From Myxococcales bacterium (GTDB lineage Bacteria; Myxococcota_A; UBA9042), in assembly GCA_009692425.1 (NCBI GenBank), contig SHZF01000004.1, positions 74,175-138,174 on the forward strand: a stretch of 64,000 nucleotides of DNA. Reading direction: 5' to 3'. Both the position numbers and the translations under genes were made by a program. Positions 8,451-16,554 of the stretch are shown piece by piece; positions within the stretch are counted from its first letter, which is position 1, and every line of letters begins with the position of its first letter. The notes below the pieces were generated by a model. It was given only the letters and a program-made list of their open reading frames with translations. It searched no databases and was not told where the DNA came from.

Positions 8451-8571
8451 CGCTGCATTGTCCGGGTGCTTTGCCGCGCGGTCAACGGAAGAACGCACAA
8501 ACCGTGGAGGCTTGCGGGGAAAGGGTGTGCGAGGTAGGGTCCGCGCCGGTTTTTTTGCCGCAGGAGCCCCC

Positions 8572-9471
8572 ATGTCGCAACTCGTCTTCGCCCACAACGC
8601 CTTCGCGTGGCAAGGCTCCCGCCACGCCGTGCTGGGCGACGCCTTTTTTGCCGGACGCGGCGCCGTGCGCGGGGTCGCCTATGCGGTGCCGGACGCGGGC
8701 GGCGAGGCGATGGCGGCCCTCGGCATCCGGGCGGGTGGCGACAGTTGGGTGCCCGGCGAACTGTACTGGTGCGACGCGGCGACGGTGGCAGCCCTCGACG
8801 CCGCTCACGGCCCCGATTGCCCTCGCCGACGCTGGCAGGTGCGCGCGGGCTCCGACGGGCCGCGGGTCGACGCCTGGGTGTGGCCCTGGTCCGGCGACTG
8901 GACCGGGGCGTGGCAAGGGCGGGAACTGCTGCAAGGCTGCCTGTTGCCCGGGACCGCAAGTCGGCCGACGTCGTGGTATTTCGGCTATGCTTCCAATATG
9001 TTCCATTTCGGCGAGCGCCGCCAACTGACGGTACACGACACGAAGCTGGCACGCCTGGACCAGTGGCAAGTCGCGTTCGGCAAGGACTCGCAAGACGACC
9101 ACTTCTGCTACGTGACCGTGCTGCCAAAGCGCAACGGCGTCGTGCGCGGGGCGATCTACCGGATGCCCAACGCCGAGATGGAGGCGTCGCTCGACCCGCA
9201 GGAAAAAGAAGGTCGCCATCTCGAGCGCAAGACGGTCGCGCTGCGACTCGACGACGGCACGGACCGCGTGGTGTGGGCCGACCTCTACCGGACGATGCCG
9301 CGCTGGTGGATGTGGGGCCGCATTTCGCACCCCCGCAACACTGAGAAGATTCTCGCCGGCGCGAAGGAACTGGGCCTCGAGCCGGCCTACGTCGCCTGGC
9401 TGGAGGGATTCGTCCACGTGCCGTGCGATCCAGACGCCTACGATCTCGACCTGCACCGCCTCGAACCTTGA
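8572..9471 (+). CDS. Tandem gamma-glutamylcyclotransferase-fold protein
   Basis: 299 residues containing two GGCT-like domains. The C-terminal domain (from ~135) has the entry motif WYFGYASNMF, matching the YGSN loop of eukaryotic-type GGCT, and LDPQEKEGRHLERKTV, which supplies the Glu acid/base expected near 210. The N-terminal domain (1-~120) follows the same plan (VFAHNAFAWQG, VPGELYWCDAATVAALD) but reads LDAAHGPDC where the catalytic Glu belongs, so it is probably inactive. A GGCT enzyme would release 5-oxoproline from gamma-glutamyl compounds. The ATG follows a good AGGAG site about 5 bp upstream. The gene is transcribed alone, divergent from the radical SAM operon, and ends 40 bp from the convergent signalling operon. 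The fold is fairly sure; the substrate is unknown. Confidence 0.75.
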   Translation: MSQLVFAHNAFAWQGSRHAVLGDAFFAGRGAVRGVAYAVPDAGGEAMAALGIRAGGDSWVPGELYWCDAATVAALDAAHGPDCPRRRWQVRAGSDGPRVDAWVWPWSGDWTGAWQGRELLQGCLLPGTASRPTSWYFGYASNMFHFGERRQLTVHDTKLARLDQWQVAFGKDSQDDHFCYVTVLPKRNGVVRGAIYRMPNAEMEASLDPQEKEGRHLERKTVALRLDDGTDRVVWADLYRTMPRWWMWGRISHPRNTEKILAGAKELGLEPAYVAWLEGFVHVPCDPDAYDLDLHRLEP

Positions 9472-9511
9472 TCGGGCAGACGGGGACCGCTGCACGTCGC
9501 GATCTGTCGCG

Positions 9512-9997
9512 TCACGGCGCAACCGATCGCCCGAGCACGGCCACCATCTTGGCACGGATGTCTGCCGCCGTGGCGCCATCGGAGACCCAGTCGAGCCGCG
9601 GCCAAGTGCTGCGCAGGAACACGAAGCGCCGCGGTTCGCGGGCAAAGTCGTACGCCAGCAACGCCGGCAGGTGGCCGTGCCCCGCGCGAGCCAGCGCGTC
9701 GAGGATGTAGAGCCCCTGGTGCAGGGCGAGGTGGCGCCAGGCGCGCTCCGGGTCGCCTCCATTGCGCGCCACGGCCGCCACGAGATCACCGACGAGATCG
9801 TGGCGCGGGCTGCGGTCGAACCGCATGTCGAGGTACAGCAGGTCGATCGTTTCGCGCGCTAGGACTTCGAGCGCCGCCCGCGCCGAGCGGGCTTGCAGCC
9901 AGCGCGGGCCCGGCACGAAGCGGCCCAGCGTGTCGAGGTACTCGTCGCCATCTTCGACGATGAGCACGGCGAGACCGGGTGGCAGTTCGACGCTCAC
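9512..9997 (-). CDS. Short receiver-like response regulator
   Basis: 161 residues, essentially a single CheY-like domain without a fused output domain. LAVLIVEDGDEYLDTLGRF gives the acidic pocket, LLYLDMRFDRS gives the phospho-acceptor Asp, and FVFLRSTWP provides the conserved Ser/Thr strand. The Lys-containing strand is not clear, so phosphorylation control may be unusual. The start is GTG, chosen because it forms a 4-bp GTGA overlap with the stop of the histidine kinase gene; longer extensions would run inside that gene. It is the last gene of the transglutaminase, sigma-54 regulator, kinase operon and could act as a phosphate sink or a connector to another partner. The Asp strand resembles that of the sigma-54 regulator (LLDVQFD), so the two receivers may be related. 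Confidence 0.7.
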   Translation of the reverse strand: MSVELPPGLAVLIVEDGDEYLDTLGRFVPGPRWLQARSARAALEVLARETIDLLYLDMRFDRSPRHDLVGDLVAAVARNGGDPERAWRHLALHQGLYILDALARAGHGHLPALLAYDFAREPRRFVFLRSTWPRLDWVSDGATAADIRAKMVAVLGRSVAP

Positions 9998-12900
9998 GTG
10001 CGACCTCCCGCCGCGGCGGGCGGGTCGGCGCGGGGCAGGCGGACGACCAGGGCCTTGCGCCATGGCGCGGGTTCCGGACGCACGTCGAGGCTGCCCTCGT
10101 GGCGCTCGACGAGGTCGCGGCACAGGCCCAGCCCGCGTTCGACCGGTGCGCTGCGGATGCGGGCGTCGTCGAGGTCGCCCGGCGCGCAGTCCTTGACGGC
10201 AACGGCGACCCCTTCGAGTCCGGTGATCGGGTCGACTTCGAAGTGGACGCCGACACCGACCCGCACAGGACCGCGCGCACCCGTACCGCCGCCGTTCATG
10301 GCGTCTGGCTCCAGCGCCGTGCCCGCCTGGATGGCGTTGCGGAACAGGTTCGTCAGCACGTCGTCGAACGCGGCGCGCGGCACATCGACCCACACGGGCA
10401 GGTCCGAGGCGGCGTCGAGGTCCAGCGGCGCCACGGCGAGCGCCGCGAGGTCGGGCTCGGCACGTGTGCGCGCAAACACCCGCTGCAGCAGGGCGGCATC
10501 GACGCGCAGGCGCCGCAGTTCGTCGAGCAGGTCCGTCACCGCCGCCCACGCCTCGGCATTGAGCCAGCGCGCCGCCCGCCGCAGTGCCGCCGCCAACGCC
10601 AGGCGACCGGAGGCACGCAGGGCATCGACCTGCCCCAACGCCCGGCGCTGGGCACCCACGAGTCCGAAGCCACGCAACAGCGCGCGCAACGCCCGGTCGC
10701 GCCGCGGATTCAACCGCTCGCCGTGGGCCCGCGCGATCAACTGCAGTTCGCGCACGTAGCCGTGCAGCCGATCGACGACAGCGGCCTCGACGCCGCCACC
10801 CAGCAGGGTGCGCCGGACGTGGCTGGCCTGGTCGGCGGCTTCGGGCAGTCCGCGCTCGAGCGCCTCAGCCAGTCCTTCGAGCGCCACCGTGTTGTGCTTG
10901 AGGACCTCGTGGCGGATGGCCGCGAGCACTCGCACCACGTCGGCGCCAGCCCCCGGGTGATCGTCGAGAAAGTGCTTGAGATCCAGCCCGCCCCAGCGCC
11001 ACCAGGCCAGCACCGCCGCACCGCACGCGACGAGCAGGAGCGCCAGCACCTGCCACGCCCGCGCCACTGCCAGCCGTCCGTCGAGACTGGCGCGCAGGGA
11101 CCTGCCGAGCGGCGTGTCGCGGCGGGGCACGCGCGCGTCCGAGCGAGTCAGCGCGCCGTCCAGCCGTTGCCGCAATCCCGCCAGCAGGGCAGTCCTGCGC
11201 ACGTCGCGCCAGCCGAGCAAGCCAGGTTCGGCGGGCACGTCGAGCCGCACTAGTTGGATGGTGGCGTCCGCAACGCCGAGGCGTTCCGCTTCGAGCAGGT
11301 GGCGGCGCGCGAGCGTCACCTCGTTGGCGTGCAACCGGGCCCGACCGACGGCGAGTTGTACGTCGGGCTGGGCGGCGTCCACTGCGAGCGAGCGCAGCCG
11401 CGCATCCAGCGCGCCGCGCGGGTCGCCGAGGGCTTCTACGTACAGCGCGAGTTCGTTCCACAGGGCCGGCGCGGCGCGCGCGGTGCGCAGGTGGCGGCGC
11501 AGGGCATCGGCGGCGTCCCGGTAGCGGTCGTCGGCAGCCAGACGGCGCGCCTCGCGCAGCGCGGCGACGGTGGCCGCCGCTGCCGGTCCGACCGGAAGGC
11601 TGCCGTTGCTGGCGGAATCGGCCGGCCCGACCGCCGCCTGCAGCGCGCGCCGCAGGGCGAGTGCGTCGCGCCGCTGGTCGGCCGTGCCGGCATCTTCGCG
11701 CCGCAGCCAGCGGTCGAGGTGGTGCAGCGCCGGCCGCAACTGGCCCGCCTTGCGGTGCGCGTCGATCAGGTCCCAGCGCAGGTCGGCGCGCGTCGGTTCC
11801 AACCGCACCGCATCGTCGAGCAGGACGGCAGCTTGGGCCGAGCGTGCGCCATCGCCCCAGCGCAGGTAGAGGCGCCCGAGGCTGGCCGCGGCCCGCGCCG
11901 TCCAGCGGTCATCGGGCAGGCCGAGCGCGAGCGCGCGGGCAAACGGCAATTCGGCGTCTGCCTGCGCGCCGGCGGCGACGAGGGACTCGGCCCGCGCGAA
12001 CTGCACAAGGCCCGACTCAGGTGCCAGCCGCAGGGCGGCGCCGATCAGGGTTGTGGCAAGGCGCACGGCTTCCTGCGCGCGGGCGCTCCCGTTCGGGGTC
12101 AGTGGGGCGGCGCCGCCAGCCGCAGGGTTGAGCGCAGGGCTGGTCGCGTCGGCCGTGCGACGCTCACCAAGGCCATCCAGCGCAGCGATGGCGCGCAAGG
12201 CGAGGTCGCGCGCGCGCTGGTCGACCCCTTCGTGCTCGGGACCCGGCTCGATGCGGATGCGGTCGCGCGCCGCCCGCACCGCGTCGAGGCGAGCGGAGAC
12301 GGCGAAGCCTGCGGCACCTGCGCGCTGGAACGCGGCGTCGGCCTCCGCGAAGTCACCGTCCGCAAAGTGGCAATCGCCCACCGCGACGTGCAGGTCGGCG
12401 GGGCGGCGGCGCGGTGCCTTGCGCGTGGGCAGTCGCAGGCACGCCTCGACCGCCGCCGCCGCGTCGGCGCAGCGCCGGGCCAGCGCCAGCGCGCGGCCCA
12501 GGCTGCAAACCAGCGCCGCATCGTGGTCGGGGAGCGTGTTCGCGGCCTGCAGGTGCGCGACCGCGGCCGCGGCGTCGGCACGAACGTCGCGGCCTGGGGC
12601 CGCCTCGTCGAGGCGGCCCACCAGGAATTCCGCGTAGTGCTGGCGGGCGGAGGCCCGGCGCCCGTCGAGCAAGATGGCGCGCAGGAACCACCACTCTGCC
12701 GGTGCCGACTCGTGCCGGGCGTCGTGGATGGCTGCCAGGGCCTCGCACGCCGCCGCGTCGTTCGGTCGCAGGGCCCAGGCAATACCCACCGCAGCGGCCG
12801 CCGCGTCGAATTGCCTGCGTCGCTGCAGGTCGAGGCCCGCCTGCAGGTAGGCGTCGGCCAGGCTCGCGCTGGTGACAGGATCGCCAAGCACAGTGATGGC

Positions 12901-13014
12901 GGCCGCGACCGCAGGCGACCCTGCTTCGCCGGCCACCTCGACAGACATCGGGGTCACCCCGGCGGGCAGCGGCAAAGCCAGCGCTGACCCGAGCCAACAG
13001 ACGACCGCGAACAC
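9994..13014 (-). CDS. TPR-containing membrane histidine kinase
   Basis: 1006 residues. An N-terminal hydrophobic stretch (CWLGSALALPLPAG) looks like a signal peptide or anchor. Residues ~45-630 are helical, Ala/Arg/Leu-rich repeats of TPR type (for example DLQRRRQFDAAAAAVGIAW and AAACEALAAIHDARHE). A transmembrane helix lies at ~645-665 (VLALLLVACGAAVLAWW). The cytoplasmic part has the H-box AAIRHEVLKHNTVALE near 700, an N-box FRNAIQAG and a degenerate G-box VERGLGLCRDLVERHEG typical of HATPase domains. It likely senses an envelope signal through periplasmic TPRs and phosphorylates the two receivers encoded beside it. The GTG start lies 3 bp after the stop of the sigma-54 regulator, and the stop overlaps the receiver start by 4 bp. 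The kinase assignment is good; the ligand is unknown. Confidence 0.8.
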   Translation of the reverse strand: MFAVVCWLGSALALPLPAGVTPMSVEVAGEAGSPAVAAAITVLGDPVTSASLADAYLQAGLDLQRRRQFDAAAAAVGIAWALRPNDAAACEALAAIHDARHESAPAEWWFLRAILLDGRRASARQHYAEFLVGRLDEAAPGRDVRADAAAAVAHLQAANTLPDHDAALVCSLGRALALARRCADAAAAVEACLRLPTRKAPRRRPADLHVAVGDCHFADGDFAEADAAFQRAGAAGFAVSARLDAVRAARDRIRIEPGPEHEGVDQRARDLALRAIAALDGLGERRTADATSPALNPAAGGAAPLTPNGSARAQEAVRLATTLIGAALRLAPESGLVQFARAESLVAAGAQADAELPFARALALGLPDDRWTARAAASLGRLYLRWGDGARSAQAAVLLDDAVRLEPTRADLRWDLIDAHRKAGQLRPALHHLDRWLRREDAGTADQRRDALALRRALQAAVGPADSASNGSLPVGPAAAATVAALREARRLAADDRYRDAADALRRHLRTARAAPALWNELALYVEALGDPRGALDARLRSLAVDAAQPDVQLAVGRARLHANEVTLARRHLLEAERLGVADATIQLVRLDVPAEPGLLGWRDVRRTALLAGLRQRLDGALTRSDARVPRRDTPLGRSLRASLDGRLAVARAWQVLALLLVACGAAVLAWWRWGGLDLKHFLDDHPGAGADVVRVLAAIRHEVLKHNTVALEGLAEALERGLPEAADQASHVRRTLLGGGVEAAVVDRLHGYVRELQLIARAHGERLNPRRDRALRALLRGFGLVGAQRRALGQVDALRASGRLALAAALRRAARWLNAEAWAAVTDLLDELRRLRVDAALLQRVFARTRAEPDLAALAVAPLDLDAASDLPVWVDVPRAAFDDVLTNLFRNAIQAGTALEPDAMNGGGTGARGPVRVGVGVHFEVDPITGLEGVAVAVKDCAPGDLDDARIRSAPVERGLGLCRDLVERHEGSLDVRPEPAPWRKALVVRLPRADPPAAAGGRT

Positions 13015-13017
13015 GAA

Positions 13018-14709
13018 CTACCCGCCCCGTGCCAGGTCGCGCACGCGCAACCCGACCTGGTTGAACCGCAGTTGCACGGCGCGCGCGCGCCGACTGTCGC
13101 CAAGCAGGCGCTCGGCCATCTTCGGCCAGTCGCCGGCAGTGGCGTGCCATGCGGCAAGCAGGACGTGGCGCTCCGCCTCAAGCGCCACCAGAGCCAACGT
13201 CGCGCGCGGTGCCACGTGGAAAGCGACGGGCAGCCCCGCCGCACCCTCGGAGTGCGCGGCCACCGCAACCGACCCGGGGGCCGCCGCAGCGGCGCGGGAT
13301 GCACCGCCCGCCTGCGCGGACCCGAGCAGTCCGTGGACGAGGCCGGCGTCGATCTGCAGGCGCGTCGATGCCAAGGTGACCCCCGAGCGTACCGCATCGA
13401 CCGCACCAAACAGCGTGAAATACACGATGTTCGCTGCAACCGCATCGAGTTCGCGCAGGTTGCCGGGCCAACTGTGGCGGCGCAGCGTCGCCCACGCCGC
13501 AGCGGGCAGGGTCAGTTCGAGCGCGGCGGGGTCGCCTGGCGTGCGCAGGTCGTTGCCCAGCACCAACCGCACCGGCGCGTCGGCAGGCAGCGCGAGAGCC
13601 CGCCGTGCGGCGCGTGCGAGGTCGTCGGCCTCAGGCCGCCGCGCGGCGACATCGACCATCTTGCGCAGCAGGAATGCGAGGTCGTGGGGGCGTTCGCTCA
13701 GCGCGGGCAGCCGGGCACGCCACGCCGGCCCGAGGCGCATCGCGAGGTCGGGCCGGAACGTGCCGGCGCGCACCGCCTCTTCCAATGGCACGTTCGTGGC
13801 GACGACCACCTTGACGTCGACATCGGTCTCGCGGATGCCGCCGACCGGCCGCACGCGGCGCTCCTGCAGGACGCGCAGCAACTGCTGCTGCACTGCAGCC
13901 GACGTATTCTGGATTTCGTCGAGGAACAACGTGCCGCCATGGGCGGCCTGGAACGCGCCGACGCGATCCGCCACCGCACCGGTGAACGCGCCGCGCACGA
14001 CGCCGAACAACGCTCCAGCCACGAGGTCGGCAGGCACCGTGGCGAGGTCGAGCGCGACGAAGGGCCCGCGCCGGCCGGCATTGCGGTGCACGAAGCGCTC
14101 GGCCAGGTGCGACTTGCCGGTGCCCGTCGGCCCCTCGAGCACCACCGGCATCGGCCCGCGCGCCAGCACGCTCAGCCGTCGGCGCAGCGCGCGCACGGCG
14201 ACATCGCGCCCCCACAACACACCGTCTTCCTCGACCGGCGTGTCCGCCAGCGCTGCATGGACCTGAATGCGCAATGCGTCGAGGTCGCCCGTCCCCGAAA
14301 AGTGCACGAGCGGCTCGGCGCTGGCGTCGGCAGCGGCATCGGCGAGCGCGAGGTCTTCCAGTGCAGTCAGCAGGACCACCGGCAAACCGGGGTGGCGGCG
14401 GCGCAGTTCTGCGAGGATTGCGACCCCCTGGTAGCGACGCAGCTTGCGCGGGCTCGCGGCCGGGCCCGCCAGCGGCAGCAGGCGGTTATCGGCCACGTCG
14501 AACTGCACGTCGAGCAGCACGGCGTCCACATTGCGCGCGTGCGTGTCGAGCCAGGCCAGCGCGGCGGGGCCGTCGGGCAGGCGCCCCTGCTCCCCGTGGG
14601 GCGCGCCCGGATCGACGAGGTCGAACTCCGGGCACTGGTCCCGCAACGCGGCGACATAGGTGAGCCCGTCGTCGATCAACACCAGGCGCGGACGCTTGGC
14701 GGCGGCCAT
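13018..14709 (-). CDS. Sigma-54-dependent response regulator (NtrC family)
   Basis: 563 residues in three parts. Residues 1-~150 are receiver-like (RLVLIDDGLTYVAAL, VDAVLLDVQFD with the likely phospho-Asp, PVVLLTALED). Residues ~165-430 are the AAA+ sigma-54 interaction domain with Walker A GPTGTGKS near 190, the sigma-54 contact loop GAFTGA near 240 and Walker B TLFLDEIQN near 260. The C-terminal region contains GDWPKMAERLLGDSRRAR, which fits a Fis-type helix-turn-helix with a Gly-rich linker before it. The receiver carries an unusual insert between the strand pairs. The ATG lies 2 bp beyond the transglutaminase stop. It should activate sigma-54 promoters in response to the kinase encoded next to it. 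The target genes cannot be seen; no clear sigma-54 promoter was found by eye in the window. Confidence 0.9.
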   Translation of the reverse strand: MAAAKRPRLVLIDDGLTYVAALRDQCPEFDLVDPGAPHGEQGRLPDGPAALAWLDTHARNVDAVLLDVQFDVADNRLLPLAGPAASPRKLRRYQGVAILAELRRRHPGLPVVLLTALEDLALADAAADASAEPLVHFSGTGDLDALRIQVHAALADTPVEEDGVLWGRDVAVRALRRRLSVLARGPMPVVLEGPTGTGKSHLAERFVHRNAGRRGPFVALDLATVPADLVAGALFGVVRGAFTGAVADRVGAFQAAHGGTLFLDEIQNTSAAVQQQLLRVLQERRVRPVGGIRETDVDVKVVVATNVPLEEAVRAGTFRPDLAMRLGPAWRARLPALSERPHDLAFLLRKMVDVAARRPEADDLARAARRALALPADAPVRLVLGNDLRTPGDPAALELTLPAAAWATLRRHSWPGNLRELDAVAANIVYFTLFGAVDAVRSGVTLASTRLQIDAGLVHGLLGSAQAGGASRAAAAAPGSVAVAAHSEGAAGLPVAFHVAPRATLALVALEAERHVLLAAWHATAGDWPKMAERLLGDSRRARAVQLRFNQVGLRVRDLARGG

Positions 14710-14711
14710 GA

Positions 14712-16505
14712 CTACCACTGCCCCGTGTCGCTCGGGCGCAGCCGCGACGTGCCACCGAAGCGCGCCACCACGTCCCATACCTGCAACGCCGCATCGACCG
14801 GAATCGCGACCTCGGTCGTCCACTGCCCGTCGCTTGCCGTGACCGCAACGCCGAGCATGCGCGCCACGAGAGGCCGGCGCGGATCGATCAACCATACCTC
14901 GACGGGCTGGCGCGTGACCGGGGCGCCGGCGGCGGTGACCAGCCTGCCGGATGCCCGCAGTGTCTCCCCTGCCCACGCCTGCGGGGCGGCGGCTGCCGTC
15001 AATTGGGTCGGTGCGCGCGCGTCGGTCGGCGCCGGGCGTTGGGCACCGGGTGGTTGGAGCGGCGCGGCCAGTTCCATGGCACGCTGGCGCAACCAGCCCT
15101 GGCGGGCCTGCTCGGCAGTCCGGGGCGCTTCGGAGGTCGGGAGCGGCGCCGGGCCCACGCCGCCAGCCGCGTGGGTGCCGAGGGGAGCGGCGGGCGAACC
15201 GTTCACGCCGGACGCTCCCGCGCTGCCTGGTCCGCCCGCGCCGACAAACGCCGCCGCGCCGCCGACCGTGCGGGCTCCACCCCACGCCTGTGGCACGCGC
15301 GCGCCGTCCAACAGCACCTCACCGACCGCCTCGGCATAGGCGCGCGGCCGCGGAAACGGATCACGCCCAGTTGGTTGGTGAAAGTGGCGCCCGCCGCCCC
15401 CGTGCAGTTCCAGCGAGTCGGCGCCGCCGCCGAGGTCGATGCGCTGCCAGCCCCCGGCGCCGCTCGGCCGCGGCACGAAGGCTTCGACGAAGGCGTGCGC
15501 GTCATTCATGACATACTGTGCCGGAATGCCCAGCGAGTGCGCGACCGCGAGGAACCCAAGCGCGCGATGGCGGCACACGCCCTTCTGGCCGCGCACAAGG
15601 TCGATGAGGTCGTCGCCCGTCGGCGCTTCGGGCACGCCCGGTGCAAAGGCGCGAAACCAATCGACCAGCCGCATCACGACTTCGCCGCGTTCCATTTTCG
15701 GGTCCACGCCGAGAAATGGCCACGTGCGCGCCACGCGTGCCTGCAGGGTCGGATCGAGCGCGGGCAATACGGGGTCGTCGTTCTTGCTGCGCACGCCGAT
15801 GGGTGCGGCGAAATAGTCCGACGGAGCGTCCATCAGGAAGCGCAGGTCAGTCGCGCCCGCCACCTCCGCCGTCACGCTCACGTTGCCGGCGCGATCGCGC
15901 CAGAACGCCAGCGCCACCGGCGGCGTGGCCTGCCACTCGAGAATCTGCGACGTCGGTGCCACGCTCGGCAGCGGTGTGGACTCCCCGGGCTGCACCGTGA
16001 CGCGCACGTGGCCCCAGAAAAGCTCGTGGCCCGGCCGCGGTGCCTGCCGCCCCGACAGCGGCTCGCGGCCGGCGCCGGTCTGGCGCAGCACGGCATCGGG
16101 TCCGATCGCATCGAACACGGCCTCGCGCTTGAACGGCGCGATCGAAGGGTCGAACACCATCTGGTAGTGCAGGTTGAGGTCGGCACCGGTGCGCTTGTCG
16201 ACGCCCACGCGCGGTGGCTCGCGCGGCGCGTAGGTGGGCACGTCGCCGCCGGGTGCGGGCCGCGGCACCTCGCCCGCCGCGGTTTGGATGGCGCGCGGCA
16301 GCCCGGCCGTCGCTGCCGGCTCGCGCACCACGCGGTCGGTACGGGCGCGCGGCGTGCGGGGCGGCGGCAGCGGCTCGTGCAGCACGGGGCGGACCGCCGC
16401 CCATCCCTGCGCGCGGGCGACGGCACCCAGGCCGGACACCGGCGAGGTGAACAGGCCACAGGCGGCGAGGGTTGCCATGGCGAAACTCGTTGCCCGCTCC
16501 GACAT
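14712..16505 (-). CDS. Exported transglutaminase-like protein
   Basis: 597 residues, with an N-terminal hydrophobic segment (ATLAACGLFTSPVSGLGAVA) that looks like a signal peptide; an internal ATG at 16478 would give a shorter leader and is an equal choice. The transglutaminase-like core has the expected triad: Cys in QKGVCRHRALGFLA near 310, His in NDAHAFVEAF near 332 and Asp in QRIDLGGG near 356. A Gly/Ala/Pro-rich stretch follows, and the last ~90 residues (SGRLVTAAGAPVTRQPVEVW) look like an Ig-like or carboxypeptidase-regulatory beta domain. Such proteins cleave or cross-link peptides or cell-wall material in the periplasm. It is the first gene of the two-component operon, 2 bp before the regulator, so it may shape the signal. 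It is divergent from the GH18-like gene. Confidence 0.75.
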   Translation of the reverse strand: MSERATSFAMATLAACGLFTSPVSGLGAVARAQGWAAVRPVLHEPLPPPRTPRARTDRVVREPAATAGLPRAIQTAAGEVPRPAPGGDVPTYAPREPPRVGVDKRTGADLNLHYQMVFDPSIAPFKREAVFDAIGPDAVLRQTGAGREPLSGRQAPRPGHELFWGHVRVTVQPGESTPLPSVAPTSQILEWQATPPVALAFWRDRAGNVSVTAEVAGATDLRFLMDAPSDYFAAPIGVRSKNDDPVLPALDPTLQARVARTWPFLGVDPKMERGEVVMRLVDWFRAFAPGVPEAPTGDDLIDLVRGQKGVCRHRALGFLAVAHSLGIPAQYVMNDAHAFVEAFVPRPSGAGGWQRIDLGGGADSLELHGGGGRHFHQPTGRDPFPRPRAYAEAVGEVLLDGARVPQAWGGARTVGGAAAFVGAGGPGSAGASGVNGSPAAPLGTHAAGGVGPAPLPTSEAPRTAEQARQGWLRQRAMELAAPLQPPGAQRPAPTDARAPTQLTAAAAPQAWAGETLRASGRLVTAAGAPVTRQPVEVWLIDPRRPLVARMLGVAVTASDGQWTTEVAIPVDAALQVWDVVARFGGTSRLRPSDTGQW

Positions 16506-16554
16506 CGACCGCTACCCTTTCGGCCCCCGCGCCAAGGCCCGGGTTGAGGTTGCC

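Noticed and set aside
6762-8537. 591-codon plus-strand frame opposite the B12-type radical SAM gene
   Set aside because: No domain or signal; it mirrors a well-supported minus-strand gene.
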